Source: Malus domestica (Eukaryota; Streptophyta; Magnoliopsida; Rosales; Rosaceae). Taken from it: DNA of 64,000 bases. Under the pieces are notes generated by a model. It ran no database searches and was not told where the DNA came from. It worked only from the letters and a program-made list of their open reading frames with translations. Of this stretch, positions 42,383 through 51,544 are shown piece after piece. Numbering within the stretch: position 1 is the stretch's first letter; the number at the start of each line of letters is the position of its first letter. The position numbers were made by a program, and so were the translations under genes. The stretch covers positions 26,143,001-26,207,000 of the forward strand of contig NC_091674.1 in NCBI RefSeq assembly GCF_042453785.1. Reading direction: 5' to 3'.

Positions 42383-45007
42383 ATGGGAAGCGAAGGAAGC
42401 CACAGCACACAGAATGACACCCCCCTTGCACATAGTGCGAAACAACGAAAGAAGGAAGGAAAACGAGTTCTTCTTCAAGCTAAAGTCGATGAGTTGGAAG
42501 CTCAGAACAACAAGATAGCAATGAGGAATGAGGTCCTCCAGGAGCAATATGAGAAGCTCTTCGAGACACTCCACGAAGCTAGGCAAGCTCAGACACGCGA
42601 GCTTGTTGCCCCCGTGGAAGTCAACCATCAACTGGGTGCCCTCCAACATGGAGGGTCACATGCATTCGACATAGATATCCCTGATAGGGAACAGATTACC
42701 CTTCGACTTGATAATCAACATGAGGCTTCTCTTAACCCAGTTGCTTCGACCCGAACCATGAGAAGTGGAGGGAGACACCTCTTTGCTGAAGGGGCAGAAG
42801 GATCGAAAGCCGTCTTTCGCGATTGTCGGGATTTCCTGAAGCAACGTCGAGAGAATTCCATCCATATAAGCTCAAAGATCAATGACCCAAGGATTTCTGA
42901 GAGACTCGGTCCCCTGCCACGGCCCGAGCCGGCCACCAATTTGGGGAAGGGGCAACAAGTCCTAGAGAGACATGAGGGTACAGGGGACTCAGAGGTGTTC
43001 CGACAGACATACCCTGGAAGCCAGTACAACGAGTCCAGGGAAAAATCACATGCCCTTGATCAAACCTTCCTAATTCCAAGAGGAGATGGAGATTTACGAA
43101 AGAAAGCTCCAGTGGCACATAACTCCGCTCAGGACCCCCTTGTCCTACAACTTCTTGAGGAAGTAAACAAGTTGAAGGCTGAACGACAGGCTGAAATACC
43201 TGACTGGAACCAACCCAGGCCTGGCCCTCTTACAAGGAGGATCCTCAACACCCCCCTTCAAGCAAAGACAAAGCAAAAGCTTGGCTTGCAACTTTATACT
43301 GGAAAAGAGGACCCGATTGAGCACCTTAACCTCTTTGAGTCCACCATGGCATACCGAATGCACACCGACGAAGAGCGATGTCTTCTCTTCCCCTCCACCC
43401 TCTCTGGCGGAGCTCTAAATTGGTATTGTCGTCTTACACCTGAGACGGTAGACTCATTTGAGGAATTGAGGAAACTATTTGTTTCCCAACACATTTTCCA
43501 AACCGATCGCTTGCACTCTGCAGATGACCTGTACACTATCCGCCAGAAGCCAGATGAGTCATTACGTATGTATGCTGGCCGCTTCAGCCATGAATACTCC
43601 CGGTGTGCCGAGGCAGACGACAAGACTGCCCTCAAAGCCTTCACGGCAGGCCTACGTGATTGTTTCTTTAAATACATGATCAATGCCAATACTTGGAAGA
43701 CTTACTCTGAGGTGATGGCGCAGGCTTATAACCATGCCTCCGCCGAGGCAAAGACATATCAGGAGAAACCCCCTACAACCATCCTTTATCAACAAGTGGG
43801 AGGTGGAAGCCAGACTCACCTAAATGAGAAGACCTCGACTTTCCAAACAGCAGTGGCACCTCCCCATGCCTTGCATAATGCTTCGCCGAATCAACAGACA
43901 TATCAATTTCAAGGCAAGAGGAAGGATTTCCATCCTCACCACTCTCATTTCAGTAAAAAGAGTAAGGGACACTATCCCGATAACCAAGGGTATCGCCACA
44001 ATAACGCTCGCCCCCAGGCAGTCAATGCAGTGGGTCAAACCCGCGTCAAGATACCCCCTACCCCAAGGTATGAGACATACACGCCCTTGAATGCCACATG
44101 CGCGGCCATTTACCCCAGCATAGCTCACCTGATACCAAAGCCAAAGCCGAGGCACCCAGATTACACGCCCCCGAATAACGCGGGCATGTTTTGTTGCTAC
44201 CATGAGCATAACAGCCATGATAGCGAGAAATGTATCATCCTCCGTGATCGTATTGAAGCTTTGGCACGAGAAGGAAAAATTGATCAATTCCTCCTTCACC
44301 CTCAAAGGGATAACCGTAACCAACGCCAGGTGAATGTCATATATTCCATAAGCGGCGGCACACCCATATCTGAATCTTCCAATAGGGCCATGAAAAACAG
44401 TGAACGAATTCTGAGGCCTGGTCACCAAGTGTTTCACGTGGAAGACATCAGGGGAGGGAAGTATCAAAAGCCTAACTGGGATCCGATATGTTTCTACCCT
44501 GAGGAAGAAAGAGGCATCATCTACCCTCATAACGACCCATTGATCGTGGAGGCTCACATAGCCAACTTTGATGTTCGACGAATCCTCGTAGACACAGGGG
44601 CTTCGGTCAATATCATGTTTGCCGAAGCTTTCAGGGCACTCAGTGTAGCTGAACACTTGCTCGATCGCTCGATTTCTCCTCTGATAAGCTTCTCCGGTGA
44701 TATCGTGCAACCCTTAGGGAGCATACATTTACCCTTTACTATTGGTACAGGCCCTTACACGGCTACCATTACCACTAACTTCCTAGTGGTTGACTGCCCA
44801 ACGGCATACAATGTCATCTTTGGGCGCACAGGCATCAATGATCTCAAGGCTATGGTATCCACGCATATGCTGTTGATGAAATTTCCAACCCCCCATGGCA
44901 ACGGCTACATCAGAGGAGATCAGCTTAGTGCACGATCATGTTACAACACTTCAGTTAAGCAACAACACTTGCCCGGACCCAAGGAAACCCTGTCTGTACA
45001 TGACTAA
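42383..45007 (+). CDS. Tat element gag-protease polyprotein
   Basis: 874 residues from ATG 42383 (chosen because the frame upstream has no Met outside the leader) to TAA 45005-45007. An N-terminal coiled-coil segment (LEAQNNKIAMRNEVLQEQYE) leads to the retrotransposon gag domain at residues ~280-420 (LGLQLYTGKEDPIEHLNLFE, GALNWYCRLTPETVDSFEEL, FTAGLRDCFFKYMI). A knuckle-like FCCYHEHNSHDSEKC follows, then an aspartic protease with DTGAS at 44591-44605 (residues 737-741). Gag forms the particle and packages RNA; the protease matures the polyproteins. The ORF is intact. The stop is in frame with pol. Confidence 0.94.
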   Translation: MGSEGSHSTQNDTPLAHSAKQRKKEGKRVLLQAKVDELEAQNNKIAMRNEVLQEQYEKLFETLHEARQAQTRELVAPVEVNHQLGALQHGGSHAFDIDIPDREQITLRLDNQHEASLNPVASTRTMRSGGRHLFAEGAEGSKAVFRDCRDFLKQRRENSIHISSKINDPRISERLGPLPRPEPATNLGKGQQVLERHEGTGDSEVFRQTYPGSQYNESREKSHALDQTFLIPRGDGDLRKKAPVAHNSAQDPLVLQLLEEVNKLKAERQAEIPDWNQPRPGPLTRRILNTPLQAKTKQKLGLQLYTGKEDPIEHLNLFESTMAYRMHTDEERCLLFPSTLSGGALNWYCRLTPETVDSFEELRKLFVSQHIFQTDRLHSADDLYTIRQKPDESLRMYAGRFSHEYSRCAEADDKTALKAFTAGLRDCFFKYMINANTWKTYSEVMAQAYNHASAEAKTYQEKPPTTILYQQVGGGSQTHLNEKTSTFQTAVAPPHALHNASPNQQTYQFQGKRKDFHPHHSHFSKKSKGHYPDNQGYRHNNARPQAVNAVGQTRVKIPPTPRYETYTPLNATCAAIYPSIAHLIPKPKPRHPDYTPPNNAGMFCCYHEHNSHDSEKCIILRDRIEALAREGKIDQFLLHPQRDNRNQRQVNVIYSISGGTPISESSNRAMKNSERILRPGHQVFHVEDIRGGKYQKPNWDPICFYPEEERGIIYPHNDPLIVEAHIANFDVRRILVDTGASVNIMFAEAFRALSVAEHLLDRSISPLISFSGDIVQPLGSIHLPFTIGTGPYTATITTNFLVVDCPTAYNVIFGRTGINDLKAMVSTHMLLMKFPTPHGNGYIRGDQLSARSCYNTSVKQQHLPGPKETLSVHD

Positions 45008-48000
45008 GTCACAAAGACCAGCCTAGATGAAGCGAACTTGGATCTTCCTGATAGCAACAATCAACCCGATGATCCTCGAGATGACTCTTTCACCCAGCAA
45101 GCCCAACCTGCTGAAGAGTTGGAGAAGGTACCTATCTCAAGAGATTATCCAGATCGCATGGTGAAGATTGGCACCACATTGTCACCACCCCTTCGGTTAG
45201 CATTGATATCTTTTTTGAAAGAGAACACTGAAGTCTTCGCCTGGTCATACGAGGACATGCCAGGCATCTCTCCCGATGTCATCTGTCATCGTTTGAGTAT
45301 TGACCCCAAGATCAAGCCGGTGAGACAGAAGCGAAGATCTTATGACGCTGAACGATACGAGGCAATGAAAGCAGAAGTTGAAAAACTCAAAGGCATAGGC
45401 TTTGTCCGCGAAGTCAATTACCCGACATGGGTAGCAAATGTGGTCCTTGTTAAGAAAAATCCGACCAAAGAAAGTCTTTTGCTTCAAAAGGTCTTGTGGA
45501 GAATGTGTGTTGACTACACCGACCTAAACAAAGGGTGTCCGAAAGATAGCTTCCCTCTTCCTCTTATTGACAGACTTATAGACTCTACGGCCGGGTGTGA
45601 ACTCCTGAGCTTCATGGATGCTTACTCAGGATACAACCAAATCCTCATGAACCCTTCGGATCAAGAACACACAGCCTTCACTACCGACAGAGGACTATAC
45701 TGCTATAAAGTCATGCCTTTCGGCCTAAAGAATGCAGGAGCGACTTATCAAAGACTAGTCAACTCAATGTTCGCCGAGCAGATTGGGAAGAGCATGGAAG
45801 TTTACGTTGATGATATGTTAGTCAAGAGCAAACATGCTGACCAACACATCACCAACCTATCTGAAACTTTCACTATTTTGAAGAGGTATCGAATGAGGTT
45901 AAACCCCAACAAATGTGCCTTCGGCGTAGGCTCTGGCAAATTCTTAGGTTTCATGATTAGCCAACGAGGCATTGAAGCTAATCCCGAGAAGATCAAAGCA
46001 ATCCTCGACATGAAGGAACCGGTAACTTCAAAGGACATCCAGAGCCTTACTGGCAAGGTGGCAGCCTTAACCAGGTTCATTTCTAAGGCCACAGACAAAT
46101 GTGCTCCCTTTTTTAAAGCACTTAAGGGAAGTAGGAAGTACATTACATGGACTGATGAATGTGCCGAGGCATTCAAAAACCTCAAGGAGTACATGAGTAA
46201 AGCCCCTCTACTCTCCAAGCCCGAGGTAGGAGACATTCTCATTATCTACCTATCGGTATCAGCTTCAGCCGTAAGTTCCGTTCTCATTCGAAAGGATGGG
46301 AATATTGAGCGACCTGTCTACTACGCTAGCAAAGCCTTACAAGATGCGGAGACACGGTACTCTAACATTGAGAAATTGGCTCTGGCATTGGTCATGTCTG
46401 CTCGAAAACTCCGCCCTTACTTCCAAGCGCACTCCATCATCGTGCTTACCAATTATCCTCTTCGACAGATACTCCAAAGTCCTGACACTTCAGGGCGAAT
46501 GATCAAATGGGCAATAGCGTTGGGTGAGTTTGACATCTCCTACCAACCAAAGCCAGCTGAGAAGGGCCAAGCAGTGGCAGACTTCATTGCCGACTTCACA
46601 TATCCGGTTGACATTGCTTCTACACCTGAAGCAGTGGCTTCATTACCCCCAGAAGCTCAGAAGATAGAACCAACAACCCCAGCATGGAGTCTGTATGTTG
46701 ATGGCTCATCCAACCAACAGGGCTGTGGAGCGGGACTAGTCTTGACTACACCCGACAAAGTAGCAATGGAGTATGCTCTTCGTTTCAAATTCAAGGCATC
46801 AAATAATGAGGCCGAGTATGAAGCCCTTCTAGCAGGATTACGTTTGGCCAAACACCTCGGGGTTAAACAAATTGATATTTTCAGTGACTCCCAATTGGTG
46901 GTCAACCAGGTTACCAACAACTTTGATGCTAAGGACAGCTCCATGGCAGCATATCTTGCGCAAACACAACTTTTGCTCAAGCACTTCCACTACCAGATCA
47001 CCCAAGTTCCTCGAGCGGCAAACAGTCATGCAGACGCCCTGGCTCGCCTCGCCTCGGCTGTGGAAGACAAGATTGGAAGAAAAATTCATGTCGAACTGTT
47101 GGCAACACCAAGCACCATGGCCGCAGAAGTATGCAACTTACAACAGGGGGATAGTTGGATCACCCCGATCTATAATTTCCTTGCTCATGGCATCCTCCCA
47201 AATGATAAAGTCCAGGCTAAGCAAATTCGATACAAGTCTACCCGCTACCTGATCATCAATGATCAACTCTATAAGCGAGGTTTTAGCCTGCCATACTTAA
47301 GGTGTCTTACGCCTGCCGAGGCGGAAATCGTCCTTCGGGAAATACATGAGGGAGTCTGTGGAGATCATGCTGGATCTCGGTCCCTAGCACACAAGACTTT
47401 TCGCCAAGGATATTACTGGCCAACACTCCACCAGGATGCCATCAAAGTATCCCGCTCATGTGACAAATGTCAACGATATGCGGCTATTCCTCATTCCCCT
47501 CCAGAGCCTCTTACTCCTATGATCAGCCCTTGGCCCTTCGCCCAGTGGGGACTTGATTTGATCGGCCCAATGCCGGCAGGGAAGGGCAAAGTCTGTTACG
47601 CAGTCGTTGCAGTGGACTACTTCACAAAGTGGGCCGAAGTAGAACCCTTGGCAACCATTACTGAGGCAAAGATAGAAGACTTCGTGTGGAAGAACATCCT
47701 TTGTAGATTCGGCATTCCCAATGCGATAGTCACTGACAATGGGCGACAGTTTGACAACAAGAAGTTCAGGTTGTTCTGCTCTAAGTTCAACATCAGCTTA
47801 TGCTTTGCCTCTCCAGCTCATCCCCAGTCTAATGGACAAGTTGAGGCAATCAACAAAATAATCAAGCGCACTTTGAAAACCAGCTTGGACAAAGCTAAAG
47901 GCTGTTGGCCAGAATTTGTACCCCAAGTTCTTTGGTCATATCGCACTTCATATCGGACTTCAACAGGAGAAACTCCATTCTCACTTGCCTTTGGCACAGA

Positions 48001-48391
48001 GGCGGTTGTCCCTGTTGAGCTCGAGCAAGCAACATTCCGAGTCCAGAACTACATTCAAAGTGAAAATGACAAACAACTCACCCTCAACTTGGATTTAGTC
48101 GAGGAACACAGAAACCAAGCTCACTTGAGGAATGTCACCTACAAGCAGCGCATCTCCAACTATTATGACTCTAGGGTCAAGCCTCGTTCTTTCAAAATAG
48201 GAGACTGGGTCTTAAAGAAAAGATTACTCTGCGACAGAGTCCCGAGTGAAGGCACACTTAGTCCAAACTGGGATGGACCGTATGAAGTCATTGGCATCAG
48301 TCGCCCTGGCTCTTACACACTTAGAAGCTCCGATGGCAAGACCCTTGGCCATCCATGGAACGCTGATCACTTGAAGTACTACTATAAATAG
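45008..48391 (+). CDS. Tat element pol: RT, RNase H, archaeal-type RNase H, integrase
   Basis: Open from the base after the gag stop, in the same frame, to TAG 48389-48391 (1,127 codons); there is no Met near its start, so it should be made as a gag-pol fusion. RT has FMDAYSGYNQILMNPSDQEH and YVDD at 45803-45814. RNase H has YYASKALQDAETRYSNIEKL. The second RNase H has WSLYVDGSSNQQGCGAGLVL and FSDSQLVVNQV. Integrase has the HHCC finger (HAGSRSLAHKTFR...CDKCQ) and the DDE core (GLDLIGPM, VTDNGRQFDNKKF, SNGQVEAINKI). No frameshift is seen and all catalytic motifs are present, so the protein is likely active if translated past the stop. Confidence 0.94.
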   Translation, partial: VTKTSLDEANLDLPDSNNQPDDPRDDSFTQQAQPAEELEKVPISRDYPDRMVKIGTTLSPPLRLALISFLKENTEVFAWSYEDMPGISPDVICHRLSIDPKIKPVRQKRRSYDAERYEAMKAEVEKLKGIGFVREVNYPTWVANVVLVKKNPTKESLLLQKVLWRMCVDYTDLNKGCPKDSFPLPLIDRLIDSTAGCELLSFMDAYSGYNQILMNPSDQEHTAFTTDRGLYCYKVMPFGLKNAGATYQRLVNSMFAEQIGKSMEVYVDDMLVKSKHADQHITNLSETFTILKRYRMRLNPNKCAFGVGSGKFLGFMISQRGIEANPEKIKAILDMKEPVTSKDIQSLTGKVAALTRFISKATDKCAPFFKALKGSRKYITWTDECAEAFKNLKEYMSKAPLLSKPEVGDILIIYLSVSASAVSSVLIRKDGNIERPVYYASKALQDAETRYSNIEKLALALVMSARKLRPYFQAHSIIVLTNYPLRQILQSPDTSGRMIKWAIALGEFDISYQPKPAEKGQAVADFIADFTYPVDIASTPEAVASLPPEAQKIEPTTPAWSLYVDGSSNQQGCGAGLVLTTPDKVAMEYALRFKFKASNNEAEYEALLAGLRLAKHLGVKQIDIFSDSQLVVNQVTNNFDAKDSSMAAYLAQTQLLLKHFHYQITQVPRAANSHADALARLASAVEDKIGRKIHVELLATPSTMAAEVCNLQQGDSWITPIYNFLAHGILPNDKVQAKQIRYKSTRYLIINDQLYKRGFSLPYLRCLTPAEAEIVLREIHEGVCGDHAGSRSLAHKTFRQGYYWPTLHQDAIKVSRSCDKCQRYAAIPHSPPEPLTPMISPWPFAQWGLDLIGPMPAGKGKVCYAVVAVDYFTKWAEVEPLATITEAKIEDFVWKNILCRFGIPNAIVTDNGRQFDNKKFRLFCSKFNISLCFASPAHPQSNGQVEAINKIIKRTLKTSLDKAKGCWPEFVPQVLWSYRTSYRTSTGETPFSLAFGTEAVVPVELEQATFRVQNYIQSENDKQLTLNLDLVEEHRNQAHLRNVTYKQRISNYYDSRVKPRSFKIGDWVLKKRLLCDRVPSEGTLSPNWDGPYEVIGISRPGSYTLRSSDGKTLGHPWNADHLKYYYK

Positions 48392-48539
48392 ACTCACGAT
48401 GTACAAGTGTTGAGCTATAGCCGTTCGGCATCCTATGTAATGAAGGCCATTTGGCAATGAATTCAATAAAGAGGTAATTGAGCTATATCCGTCTTCCACA
48501 GTCACTACAAAACAAGCAAATGAAGACCGTGTCAAGCGC

Positions 48540-48580
<41 letters not shown>

Positions 48581-49040
48581 AGCTCCATCCAAAAAGCTTC
48601 ACCCGAAAAGCTTCACCTCCAAAGCTTCACCATCAAAGCTTCACCTAAAAAGCTTCACCCAAAAAGCTTCACCCGAAAAGCTTCACCTCCAACGCTTCAC
48701 CCACAAAGCTTCACCCACAAAGCTTCACTTAAAAAAGCTTCACCTACAAAGCTTCATCTACAAAGCTTCATCTACAAAGCTTCACCATCAAAGCTTCACC
48801 TAAAAAGCTTCACCCAAAAAGCTTCACCCGAAAAGCTTCACCTCCAACGCTTCACCCACAAAGCTTCACCTAAAAAGCTTCACCTAAAAAGCTTCACCCA
48901 CAAAGCTTCACCCAAAAAAAAAAACTTCACCCGAAAAGCTTCACTTAAAAAAGTTTCACCTACAAAGCTTCATCTACAAAGCTTCACCATTAAAGCTTCA
49001 CCATCAAAGCTTCAACACCAAAGCTTCAACACAAAACCTT
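48392..49040 (+). repeat. Poly(A) tract and AAGCTTCACC minisatellite in the Tat 3' region
   Basis: About 150 bases after pol comes an uninterrupted run of ~39 A's (48541-48579). Then about 40 degenerate copies of a 10-11-base unit (AAGCTTCACC with CCA/CAA/CCG variants) run to about 49030. No spacers of constant length, so it is a simple tandem array. Confidence 0.9.
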
Positions 49041-49609
49041 GCTCCAAATAAACAAATTTTGTTCACAAAACCCAAGATGCCCTTGAACTTGTACAAAAAC
49101 ACTTGGGTAAACATAAACATTTTTTGTTTTACACCCACAAGGGCCCAAAATTTTCCTTCTTATTTATTCACTTATATATGTTCCCAAACATATTATAATA
49201 GATCCAACAACAAGCCAAAGTCCCAAGTTTCATAATGGACAAAAGTACAAGCAATTCATCAATAATGAAGGTGCTACAAAACTTGGAATCTGCCCCAAAA
49301 TAGAAATCCAACCCAAGAGACTTTTTCTCTCTCTCCCTCTTCCGCCTCCTTTCATCTATCAAATTTCTGCAACCTCTGCTCTTCTCCAATGGAGCTGAAT
49401 TTTGGACACCCTATAGTTCTTGAGCATATGAACAACTTTCAAGAAGGAACCATTTCTGTTTGAGCGACGGAAATTAAAGTGTTGAAGCTCCAAACATGAT
49501 AGTCGGCTTTTTGCAGATTTCGAAGCTGTTGTGATGTTTCGAAGATCTGGAAATATTTAACCGTTAGTTCATCCTGAATTTTTGATATGTTATGAAAGAG
49601 TCGATGATG
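49041..49609. other. Tat 3' region, non-coding
   Basis: No ORF with recognisable content; a C/T-rich stretch at 49320-49390. Leads into the 181-bp array. Confidence 0.5.
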
Positions 49610-50160
49610 AACAACTTCAATGAAGAAAGCATACCGATCTGAACAAGAGAAAATGGAGTTTCGCAACTCACAACAAATCTGACGGGTTGACAGACAAATA
49701 ATAACCAGTCATTCATCATACCTGAGTTTCTTGAGTTATAAAGCTCCGAGGGATCTCAAATTTGGATATGTTGTAGTTCACAAGCTGAGGAACAACTTCA
49801 ATAAAGAAAGCATACCGATCTGAACAAGAGAAAATGGAGTTTCGAAGCTCACAACAAATCTGACGGTTTGACAGAAAAATAATAACCAGTCATTCATCAT
49901 ACCTGAGTTTCTTGAGTTATACAGCTCCGAGGGATCTCAAATTTGGATATGTTGTAGTTCACAAGCTGAGGAACAACTTCAATGAAGAAAGCATGCTGAT
50001 CTGAGCAAGAGAAAATAGAGTTTCAAAGCTCACAACAAATCTGACGGGTTGACAGACAAATGATAAACAGTCACTCATCATACCTGGATTTCTGGAGTTG
50101 TACTGCTCCGATGGCTCTCCAATTTGGATATGTTGTAGTTAAGGAATTAACGAACAACTT
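49610..50160. repeat. 181-bp tandem repeat array
   Basis: The landmark CAAATCTGACGG occurs at period 181 (GACGG at 49681, 49862 and 50043), with about three copies differing at scattered sites. Contained in the Tat 3' region. Confidence 0.9.
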
Positions 50161-50863
50161 TCATGAAGACAACTTTGTGATTCGACCTACAGATGATGGT
50201 GTTATGTTGAAAAACAATTCCGGTTGTTAGGGGAAATGAAAAACAATTCCACCAAAGAAACATCATTATGATGTTTCATCATTATGGTGTTTTCATCATT
50301 ATGATGCTTTCATCATTGTGATGCTTCCATCATTGTGATGCTTCCATTATGATGTTAATGCACCAACGGTTACACCTTCTGCAATTCCACTTATTCGGGC
50401 CTAGCAACCTTCATAAACAAAATCTATGAAGAAAAAGTCCGGGGCTACCACTTAGAAAACAAAAGAATGAAGTTTTGGTACTTACGACATGGACTATTAG
50501 CAAGACACCTCATTCGTCAACTCCCTCGACTAGAGACTTGGGGGACTCCCACCATATGCTACTACGCCTTGGTACTCAAAAGTTCGTGACTACTCAGTGA
50601 CTTGGATTTTTCAAGTCTCCAACCGAGAAGTTTTCCTCACTCGGGAAATTAAGGGAACACTACCTCAGACTACATGCTTCACTCACAAAGCTTCAACAAT
50701 ACAGGTTTCAACAAAAGCAAAAATTCAAAGAACTTTATGAAGAAGGCTTTGGTGTATTTAACACAATATGTTGAAATGAAGCAAAGCTTATTTATTAATA
50801 TTTTCGATAAGCCACAAATATGTACATATACATGAGTCAAAATAAACAAACAAAAGGGAGCCT
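50161..50863. other. Tat 3' region between arrays and the antisense ORF
   Basis: Includes a short array of ATCATTATGATG/TTTC-type units at 50263-50350. From 50590 the sequence (GTGACTTGGATTTTTCAAGT...) recurs at 57628 in the second, rearranged copy. Probably carries the 3' end of the antisense transcript. Confidence 0.5.
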
Positions 50864-51544
50864 TCACAAAGGTTGCTTAGGGGAAGTCTCAGCAGTCGGT
50901 AGAGCCCCAGAAAGAGAAAGCACCGGAGGGTGGTTATCCGGAGCCTCAGTACTTGACAAAACCCCAGAAGGAGGAGGCATTGGAGGTTCATCATTTGAAG
51001 CTTCATTACCAGGTACAGCCCCAGAGGACGAAGGCAATAAATGCCTTTGGAACAAACCCACAAACCGCTGATGATCAAGTAAAACCTTACCATCAGATTC
51101 CTTCATCTGGTCAAGCTTCCTCTTCATGTTTGTAGCATAGTCATGGGCGAGCCGGTGCAACTGCTTATTCTCATGCTTGAGCCCTCTAATCTCCTGTTTG
51201 AGACTCATCACTTCAGCAGCCAATGATTCAACTTGGCGGGTTCTAGCAAATAGGCGTTGGGCCATATTAGACACAGAACCTGCACACTGAACACTAAGAG
51301 CCAGAGAGTCCTTAACAGCCAACTCATCAGACCGTTTGGAAAGTAGTCTGTTATCTTTGGGAGTGAGAAGGTTCCTGGCCACCACTGCAGCGGTCATATC
51401 ATTCTTCATCACAGAATCCCCAACGGTAAGAGGACCAGTAGGGGATATGAAGGATGGGCGCCATATGTTGTCTGGAGAAGGCGTGGCTGTCTCTTCTCCA
51501 AGGTTCAAGTCAAAACGACGGTCGGAGGGTCCAGACATTTTCAA
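50864..51544 (-). CDS. Antisense protein of the Tat element: EAR-like motif and coiled coil
   Basis: 226 codons on the strand opposite to gag-pol; the second copy suggests the true start is MSGPSDRRF at 51538 (224 residues). N-terminus: FDLNL at 51500-51514, the core of the plant EAR repression motif. Middle: conserved LTPKDNRLLSKRSDELAVKD, then a leucine-rich coiled coil (VESLAAEVMSLKQEIRGLKH...LHRLAHDY) at about residues 105-150, resembling bZIP-type dimerisation. C-terminus: three degenerate Pro/Ser/Glu repeats (SGAVPGNE, SGVLSSTEAP, SGALPTAET). No retrotransposon enzyme domain. The copy at 57904-58578 is intact with an identical middle. Tat elements are known to carry extra ORFs in the 3' region, some antisense. 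Function unknown; a repressor-type regulator or a domesticated-gene-derived protein are possibilities. Confidence 0.82.
   Translation of the reverse strand: MKMSGPSDRRFDLNLGEETATPSPDNIWRPSFISPTGPLTVGDSVMKNDMTAAVVARNLLTPKDNRLLSKRSDELAVKDSLALSVQCAGSVSNMAQRLFARTRQVESLAAEVMSLKQEIRGLKHENKQLHRLAHDYATNMKRKLDQMKESDGKVLLDHQRFVGLFQRHLLPSSSGAVPGNEASNDEPPMPPPSGVLSSTEAPDNHPPVLSLSGALPTAETSPKQPL

Noticed and set aside
43820-44710. 296-codon minus-strand ORF opposite gag-protease
   Set aside because: It mirrors the intact gag-protease reading frame, has no motif of its own, and lacks a second copy to test; treated as a shadow, unlike the antisense ORF at 50864-51544.
45005-45040. Short intron removing the gag/pol stop
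   Set aside because: Only about 35 bases lie between the nearest GT and AG, too short for a plant intron; longer introns would remove coding sequence that is intact.
48590-49030. CRISPR-like array of AAGCTTCACC units
   Set aside because: Units are directly adjacent without spacers, in a plant retrotransposon; it is a minisatellite.
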